Assembly: GCA_022264855.1 (NCBI GenBank)
Contig: JABYQU010000097.1
Span: 1 to 23,332 of the forward strand
Direction of reading: 5' to 3'
DNA length: 23,332 nt
DNA from: Lenzites betulinus
Taxonomy: Eukaryota > Basidiomycota > Agaricomycetes > Polyporales > Polyporaceae
A program made the translations under genes and the position numbers. Of this stretch, positions 9,429 to 16,700 are shown in pieces. How positions within the stretch are numbered: position 1 is the stretch's first letter; each line of letters opens with the position of its first letter. Under the pieces are notes generated by a model. It saw only the letters and a list, made by a program, of their open reading frames with translations. It searched no databases and had not been told where the DNA came from.

Positions 9429-10801
9429 ATGCCAAGCCCTCGATGTAACCACATCAGCTGGCAGTGCATTGGGCGGGAATCATCGCGGTACCCGAGAAAG
9501 CAGAACGCAGACTGGACGGAGTACGCGGAGGAGTGGGGGAAGGTGCGGCCTGTAGATGTGGCGTACAGTAAGTGGAAAGGAGTATTGAAAGTGGATATAG
9601 GATACTAATGAGAGTGATGTAGTGCGACACAAGGAAGGGAAGATGGAGATGCCGATCCGGAGTGGGACCCAGTAAGTGGAGGGGAGGAGGATGTGGAGGG
9701 AGCAGTTGTTGTGAACTGCGATGCTAATGAATCTGAATGTTTTCTAGTGTGTGCATTATCCGCCGACCGCATGGCTGGGAGCTCACCCCTGAGCAGGAGG
9801 CGAACATGGAGCCTGATCGGGACGACGAGGGGGTGGACGTTGCGATTGTGGCACGGCTCGGGTTTGTGTACCACGAAGGGGAGGATCCGTGCCAGGAGGT
9901 AAGTGAGTGTATTGCATGAGCGGAGTAAGATACTGAGAGAGAAGCACACAGTTCTTTGTGGAGGTGGAGATGCTGCTTTCGCGGCTGAGGAAGCAGCAGT
10001 GCCAGCCGGGGAAGACGCGGAAGCTTTTGAAGATCTTCGGGGGGAATGAGCTTATGCGGACGACGCGACGGCGGGTAGTGCCGCTGATTTCGATTGAGGG
10101 GTACTCGGCGGTGCACGAGTGCGACGACCGTACGCTGAACATGCGGCTGCTGCAAGAATATGAGCAGTTCTACCGGGAGTATGTGTTCCACTGGGTGAAG
10201 CGAGGGGAGTTCTGGGGATATGAGCTGGACGCGGTAAGTGATCGAGGAGTGGGAGAGGGAGAGGAATATGCTAACGAGTGCTATACAGGCGTCGATTGCG
10301 GCAAGCCGGTCGTTCTGCCATGAGAAGTGCCAGTACGGGAAGCGGTACCGGGTGTCGGAGCACACGATGCGGTACTGCGATGGTGCTGAGTGCTGCCGGT
10401 GGTACCACCGGGACTGCCTGAAGGAGGTTCCGTGGGAGGACAGTGGGGATCGGTTCCCCGAGCGGCTTCGGTGGAAGCCGTTTGGGTTTGGAGCGGAGAT
10501 GTGGTGGCAGTACCTGCGTCACCCGCTTGAGCGGACTGGGTACAGAGAGGGGGAGGCGCGGTACGAGGGGCTTTTGGGGGAGGTGCGTCGGTATGGGCGG
10601 AATCTTCCTGAGGGAGTGGACCCTTGGTGGGGAGTTGACGGGTATGCGCGGCGGATGTTGCGTCTTGTGCGGAAGGTGCGGCACGAGGACGTGGAGCAGG
10701 ATGTGGACAAGATGAACCTGTGGTTCTGCTGGTTCTCGGACAGTATCTACCGGAGGGAGTGGTTGAGCTACGAATGCCCGAAGTGCAAGGCGATTATCTG
10801 A
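9429..10801 (+). CDS. BAH-like/PHD-like zinc-finger protein, forward paralogue (377 aa)
   Basis: Five exons join in frame: 9429-9567, 9623-9671, 9748-9898, 9952-10233 and 10289-10801. The introns are 53-76 bp; the first two carry TACTAAT and TGCTAAT branch sites. Residues about 60-200 look like a BAH module (ARLGFVYHEG, then FGGNELMRTTRRRVVPLISI and a following Val-His). A PHD-like zinc cluster follows: C217-x3-C221, C237-x4-C242, W245, H247, C250, then C370-x2-C373 just before the stop. BAH and PHD modules usually bind nucleosomes or histone tails, so a nuclear chromatin-reader role is inferred. About 120 residues separate C250 from C370, far more than in ordinary PHD fingers. The gene converges on a paralogue at 12818-11505. 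A possible 3' untranslated intron (10805-10864) follows the stop. The first two small exons are the least certain part. Confidence 0.8.
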
Positions 10802-10998
10802 GAGGTAAGTGAGGGGTTTTGTGACGAGAAGGGAAGGTTGGAGCTAACGGTAACGATAGTACAGGACGGCAACAATAGTACGGGATATGTGTGGAAGAGT
10901 AAGAGTCTGAAAGTGGGAAGGGAAGGATAGGGAATAGATGTAGTGCGATGAATGACAAGGGACTTTGCTGGCATGAGCCTGTGTGTGCGTGGTATGAG

Positions 10999-11284
10999 GT
11001 GTCTCTCCAACGGCGATGCCGATGGAGGGACGGCGTGAGCAGCAAGATATTGAGTATAAATGTGTCTCTCCAACGGCACTGCCGATGGCGGGACAGCGTT
11101 AGCAGCACAATATTGAGTATCAACGCGTCTCTCCAACGGCGATGCCGATGGCGGGACACCGTCAGGAGCAACATCTTACATATAAATGTGTCTCTCCAAC
11201 GGCGATGCCGATGGCGGGACACCCTGAGTGGCAGCATCTTATGTGACAATGTGTCTCTCCAACGGCACTGCCGATGGCGGGACG
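10999..11284. repeat. 33-bp palindrome array, 5 units, 63-bp period
   Basis: Units start at 10999, 11063, 11126, 11189 and 11252, with spacing 64, 63, 63 and 63 bp. Each has a TCTCTCCAACGGC left half and a GCCGATGG right half, so one arm position is an A-A mismatch throughout. Here the spacers (about 30 bp) resemble one another, with shared AGCA, ATATTGAGTAT and CATCTTA words, so this array is a true tandem repeat. It lies between two 3' ends. Confidence 0.93.
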
Positions 11285-11286
11285 AA

Positions 11287-11294
11287 TGACGTCA
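11287..11294. promoter_or_regulatory. TGACGTCA, second perfect CRE/ATF-type site
   Basis: This lies two bases after the last palindrome of the 63-bp array. It is located between convergent genes and therefore not in an obvious promoter. Confidence 0.4.
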
Positions 11295-11504
11295 TGCTTA
11301 TTCACACGATTTGTATGTCGGCAGGAATACATTATTCGCTGTCAGAGCATGCTACACGACGTTGTAAGTACTCGGGAACATGTAAGTGACCATCCACATC
11401 GACCTCCCCACCCGCAGACGTTAGCGACGTGTATACAACAAGGACATAGCTATACGACGGAAGCTATGTGTGGAGGCAATGTCTGTGTGCGAGAACGAGA
11501 CAGC

Positions 11505-12818
11505 TCAGATGCATGCGAAGCACGTAGAGCAGCGGTAGCGGACGGCGTATGGGGCATACTGGAGGATATGGACGGGTACGGGGGGGAAGCGGACGAGGGC
11601 GAGCCACTGGTGCATGGCGGGAGGGGGCGAGCAGTCGTTGTAGAAGTGGAAGGAGTGGATGAAATATAAGTATGCCTCGAAGGAGTAGGGGTAGCGGTGG
11701 CCGTTGCTGTCGATGAGGGGAGCGCGCTGGATGGGGCAGGTGACGAGTGTCCACCAGATGAGGTCGTCCTGGGAGGGGCTGGGCCAGTTTTGGGGCCTCC
11801 AACGGAGCTGGTGGCAGAGGAGGCGGTTTACGGCGGAGACGGGGATGGGGGAGAGGCAGGTGATGTGGAACCACTGGCTGCAGAAATAGCAGAAGCGGGC
11901 GATGTCGGTGGCGGGGTGGTAGATGTTGTCGTGTGCGCAAGTCTCGTTGCAGAAGGGGGAGGTGTAGAACTGTGTGAGGGTGGTGAGAAAGGGCAAGGGC
12001 AAGTGGAGCGGGGATGTGAGTGGACGTACGGAGGCGGTGCCCCAGTGGCTGTGAGGGAGGTCGGGGTGGAGGCCGGCCTTGTTGAGGTGGTAGAAGTGGT
12101 TGAGACGGACGAGGGGCGCGGAGCCGTCTGTGGGCTGGAGGGAGATGGAGGAGTCGTCCATGAGGTTTACTGTGATCTGGGAGGTGAAGTGTGATACGGG
12201 GATGAGGGAGGGCGGGTATGTGATGAGGAGCTCGTTGTGGACGAGGACGTTGTGGACGCCGGAGGGGAGCTGCTCTGGGGTGTAGCTGGTGAGGAAGTCC
12301 TGGGTGAAGATGCAGGGGTAGGCGAAAGCGAGGACCTGTAGGGGATGTGAGATGAGGAATAGGAATAGGGAGGAAGGAGACATACGGTGTTGGAGTCGGA
12401 GTCTTGCTGGTAGTCGACGACGAAGACGATGGCGAGATCTGTGGTGAAGCTGATAAATGAGGGGGACGGGTTAGTTTATGAGGGCAGGGTGAGGCTGGGA
12501 GGAGGTGCGTACACGGCGCCGCGGAGGAGCTGTGGGACGAAGGAGCCGCGTGGGGTGGGAGCTGTGGGAGGAGAGTGGAGGTGAGTATATGAGGCGTGCG
12601 GCGAGAGGAGAGTGCGAGTGTGGGGACGTACGGGGCGGAGGGTCGAGGCGGTTTCCTGGAGCGAAGTACGGGTTTATGAAGGACGGGATGGACGCGAAGT
12701 TGAAGAGAGGGAAGTTGAGGAGGGGCGGGGAGGCAAAGGCGGGTGGGGCGGCGAGGGGGTCCGGGGGGCAGGCTGTGCGCGATGAGAGAGTGGGGGAAGG
12801 GGATGAGTGGGCGGACAT
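11505..12818 (-). CDS. BAH-like/PHD-like zinc-finger protein, reverse paralogue (356 aa)
   Basis: Reading leftward, exons are 12818-12632, 12561-12513, 12449-12386, 12335-12030 and 11969-11505. All join in frame across introns of 50-70 bp. The N-terminal 62 residues are Pro/Ser-rich (MSAHSSPSPTLSS). Then comes a BAH-like segment (LLRGAVFTTDLAIVFVVDY, later HNELLITYPPSLIPVSHFTS). A PHD-like cluster follows: C209-x3-C213, C229-x2-C232, W235, H237, C240 and, after about 109 residues, C349-x2-C352 near the stop. It shares with the forward gene the order of ligands, an LRW(K/R)P motif and a following WW pair, and both end within a few residues of the last CxxC, so they are paralogues. The role is inferred as chromatin binding in the nucleus. 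It is divergently arranged with the ParB-like gene, suggesting a shared promoter region. The first ATG choice is moderately certain. Confidence 0.78.
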
Positions 12819-13150
12819 GATGATGAGGTGGAGAATGGGGAGAAGCCGGGGGAGAGGAGATGCGATGCATTAAAAGGCGGGGGGAAGGGCTGCAGGGACG
12901 CGTTGGAGACCGAGGGAGGAGGATGAAGAGGATAGAGGATTGCTGAATTGGGAGCAGTCGGAAGGAGTGTACGGGAGGGCGGGGGAGACGGAGACGGCGA
13001 GGAAGCGAGGGCGACGAGCTAGATGAGTGCGTGGTTTCTATGAGGCAGGGTCGATGTTGCGGGAGGAGATGAGGACGGGGATAAATAGAGGATGCCGCGG
13101 GGATAATTAGGGAATGCCGCGGAGGAAGTCCTGAGGATGACCGTGGAGGG

Positions 13151-13250
13151 CGGGCAATGCGCAGGGCGGAGGGGCGGAGGGCGGGCAATGAGCAGGGCAA
13201 TGTGCAGGGCAATGTGCAGGGCGGACCATGCGCAGGGCGGAGGGGCGGAG
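13151..13250. repeat. GC-rich minisatellite (GCAATGTGCAGGG-like units)
   Basis: Imperfect units of 12-27 bp built from GGGCAATGTGCA and GGGCGGAGGGGCGGA repeat directly next to the palindrome pair at 13252-13339. Confidence 0.75.
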
Positions 13251-13251
13251 G

Positions 13252-13339
13252 TGTCCCGCCATCGGCAGTGCCGATGCAGAGACAGGTGAACAAGCCAATA
13301 ATGTAGTGTCCCGGCATCGGCAGTGCCGATGGCGGGACA
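13252..13339. repeat. 33-bp palindrome array, 2 units, in the divergent promoter
   Basis: Units at 13252-13284 and 13307-13339 are 55 bp apart. The core is CGGCAGTGCCG, the complement of the usual CGGCACTGCCG core. Arms are CCCGCC with GCAGAG in the first unit and CCCGGC with GGCGGG in the second. Confidence 0.9.
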
Positions 13340-13491
13340 CCCTTCCGAGGTGCAAATTGGGTGTTTCTGTCGTGATAAAATATGTGATGCACAAATAATC
13401 AGCTGTGTCAAGCAACAATGTAGCGGAGGAAAATAGAGGTTGTTCTCGATATTCCGAAGCGAAATAAAGTGCACGTGATTTATTGACATGG

Positions 13492-13500
13492 TATATAAAG
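13492..13500 (+). promoter_or_regulatory. TATA box of the ParB-like gene
   Basis: TATATAAAG lies 202 bp before the chosen ATG at 13702, leaving a leader of roughly 175 nt. An upstream ATG at 13594 opens only a short unrelated frame. Confidence 0.5.
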
Positions 13501-13701
13501 ATGTTAGTAAATTAAAGCTATAGACTGGATTAGGAAACGGCCGATCCGGAACAGGTATAGATAAGATAAAAAGTAGGCAGGGCCGGCGGCGAGGTGAACA
13601 CGTGTATGAAAATTTCGAATCTTACGCGAGACGGGAACCGGACGTCGCTTTCTTCCTTCCACCACTATCATCGCCTTCTTCTGTGCCGCCAAAGCGTTCC
13701 A

Positions 13702-16700
13702 ATGCCGAAGGCCACGAGTTCGAAGGGAAAGGGGCGGGAGAGTCCGCACAAGGAGCGTCCGCGGAAGACGACGGCGATGAAGAGCAAGAGCAAGGTGGGT
13801 GCAGTGAAGGGGCGGGTGGTACGTACCCGTTGAGTGGGCGGAGAACGCAGTGGTACTGATATAAGTTCCGTTGACAGGTGGTGGAGGTTTCCGGGCGGCC
13901 GAAGGGGAAGAAGCGAGCTGTGGCTGTGGAGGATGAGGAGGACGCGGAATCGGAGGAGGATCCGGAGGACCCGGAGGATGGGGAGCAGTCGGAGGCTGCG
14001 ATGCTGGACGCGGAAGGGTCGGCCGCAGGTGAGTCTGACGCCTACGTGCCTGAGGAGAACTCGGAGTACGAGTTGTCGGCGAGCGAGTGGGGGGCGGAGG
14101 ACGATGGGGCGGAGGACGACGAGGAGGACGGACAAACTCCGGAGGTCGATCTCTTCCCCGAGGACGCCATCGACGAGGGTATGCATGGGCGTCGTTGTGG
14201 GTGCATTCCGTGGAACTGACCAGGCCTACAGAGGACGACGGGGAGCCGACGCCGAAGCCGAAGGAGAAGACAGGCGGGAAGGGGAAGGGCGCTCCGAAGC
14301 CGCGTCCGAAGGTGAAGGGGAAAAGGCGCGCGGCGGTGCCGCCGTCGTCGTCAGGTGAGTACCGGTAGCGCGTCAGGACGGACGAGCCAGGAGGGGACTG
14401 ACACCCCCGAACGACAGACTCCGCGGACGAGGACGTCATCCCGAAGCTGCCGACCAAGAAGAAGGTCGTGCGGCGGGCGAGCGGCGGGTCGAAGTCGAAG
14501 GCGCGCCAGGAGAGCGAGGAGGACGAGGACGAGGACGAGGACGACGCGGGCGGATCGAAGGCGATGGCAGAGGACGACGACGACGTCGTCCAGATGGACA
14601 TTCCGCCGGTGACGCAGATCAAGACGCAGGAGATCCTGCAAGAGGAGGCGATGAAGGCCGAGGTGAAGAAGAAGTTCTTGGGGATCGGGTTCATCGATCT
14701 GCTGAGCCCACATGTGAGTAACAGCAGTGTTGTCGAACGCGGAACGAGCTAACGATATATTCTGAATGCAGCTGAAGCTGAAGTGGGGGACGTTCGTCGG
14801 GCGTAGCATCGACGAGACGCACGTCAAGGAGCTGGAGAAGAGCTTCGAGATCGGGATCGACAACATGCGGGACCCGATCGCGATCCTCATCGACGAGGAT
14901 TGGGTGCATGTGGACTCGCTCGCGCCGGAGGGGTCGACGCGGGACCGGATCCAGATTCTGCGGTGGCGCCAGGCGGTGCTGACTGCGGCGATCGAGGTGC
15001 TGGGAGGGGGGCACCGGGTGGAAGCCCTGAAGCGAATCCGGAAGAAGATCGAGAAGGAGCTGGAGAAGGAGAAGGCTGCGCTGAAGCCGGCGGACCTGGA
15101 GAAGCGGCCGACGTCGAAGGCGTACCAGCGGGAGGTCAAGCGTCGGGACCACATCAAGGAGCTGGAGGAGAAGCTGAAGGTGATTGGGTACTGGGCGGTG
15201 GAGGTGTACATCAAGAGTGAGTGCGAGTGCGATTCGCGGAAGGGCATGAGCTAACGAGGAGAGTGTGTGTACAGCGGGGTTCACGCCCGTGATGGGCGAG
15301 TTCCTGTCGCGGAACGAGAACAAGCCGAACATGCACCAGGGGACGGTGGAGCGGCTGTTCTCGCGGTGCATCCAGCTGGAGGGCCACCTGCTGAAGGAGG
15401 GGGAGGGGCGACCTGGTGTGCTGACGACGGAGTGGCTGAAGGCGACGATGTCAAAGCTGTGGGCGGCGGAGCTTCGGCACAACCAGGGGCGGGACTTCAA
15501 GGTGCTGTACAACCCGTACCTGTACGAGTTCTGCGTGGAGATCTCGAAGGTGAAGTACCTGCGGGACGGGCAGAAGATCAAGTCGACGCAGCTGCAGGCG
15601 ATCAGCGACGCGCGGACGGGCGGGACTGGACATGTGAGTGACGCGAACGCATGGTATTGATTGAGTACGCTAACGGATTGTGTGTACGTTTACAGTTGTG
15701 GATCCTGGCCGTGCAGGCGAAGCTGCAGGACATGCGGTGGATCGCGACGCCTGAGGACGCGACGAAGAATGCGACGTTCAAGGCGTTGTACAAGGACATG
15801 GGCCTGCTGCTGCAGTGGCGGCGTTGCCGGATCAACGGGGACACTGGCGCGGCGAAGGAGCTGGAGAGGGAGTGCGCGGGGCTCGGTTCGCGGACGTGGC
15901 GGACTGAGCAGATGGAGAAGTGGTCAGCGTTGATGGATGAGATGACGGTGGAGCCGGAGGTGGACCTGGTGTGGACGGGGGAGGTGATGGGTGCGATCGA
16001 CAAGATCTACGTGGCGGAGGTGGCGAACGCGTGGAGCTTCCGGGCGATCCCTGGGCAGGCTGTGGCAGCGGGGCAGCGGCAGGAGACGGAGTGGTCGCGG
16101 GCGCTGTTGCGGTACGAGGGGCGTGTGCGTGACGTGGTGAAGGCGCACTGGAAGGCGGAGGTGGAGAAGTTGCGTGAGCAGGGGGTGCACGGGGATACGC
16201 GGGAGGTGGATGCTCTGCGGGGTGCGGGGGTGAAGTGGGACCTGTTGAACGCGTTGTGGGCGGAGGGACCGTACGAGCGGTTCCCTCTGCCTACGCAGAC
16301 GTTCATCAAGGACATGATCGCCGCGTTTGCGGTGGTCACTGACGCGGTACGGTTTGTGAGTACTATTTCCTTCTTCTTTGGATGGGATGGGTCGGTGAGG
16401 GTGTCTCTCCATCGGCACTGCCGATGGTGGGACACCCCGGCGACTGCATATCATAGTGTCTCTCCATCGGCACTGCCGATGGTGGGACACGCTGGTGGCT
16501 CCATATCATAGTGTCCCACCAACGGCACTGCCGTTGGCGGGACACCCCACTGGTGTTGGTGTTGGTGTCTCTCCAACGGCACTGCCGTTGGTGGGACACC
16601 CCGACCAGTGTATATGATAGTGTCTCTCCATCGGCACTGCCGATGGTGGGACACCTCGCCGAGGATGTTCAAGGGTGTCTCTCCATCGGCACTGCCGATG

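Larger units (their letters stand above)
10802..11504. other. Intergenic region between the convergent BAH-PHD genes
   Basis: This 0.7-kb segment separates the two 3' ends. It contains the possible 3' untranslated intron 10805-10864 (GTAAGTG donor, CTAAC branch, ACAG acceptor), a five-unit palindrome array and a TGACGTCA site. I see no gene in it. Confidence 0.65.
12819..13701. promoter_or_regulatory. Bidirectional promoter region: reverse BAH-PHD gene / ParB-like gene
   Basis: This is an 883-bp gap between divergent starts at 12818 (-) and 13702 (+). It contains a purine-rich stretch, a GC-rich minisatellite (13151-13250), two 33-bp palindromes (13252-13339), a CACGTG at 13472-13477 and a TATATAAAG at 13492-13500 facing the ParB-like gene. 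On the minus strand a TATTTAT lies near 13080-13090. Open frames crossing it are low-complexity reads of biased sequence. Confidence 0.6.

Noticed and set aside
11464..13392. 642-codon minus-strand open frame rich in Pro, Arg, Ser and His
   Set aside because: It reads through introns of the better-supported BAH-PHD gene and through promoter DNA. Its low-complexity composition reflects base bias.
13594..13859. Upstream ATG frames as an alternative start of the ParB-like gene
   Set aside because: They are out of frame with the Lys-rich first exon at 13702-13794, which splices cleanly into exon 2.
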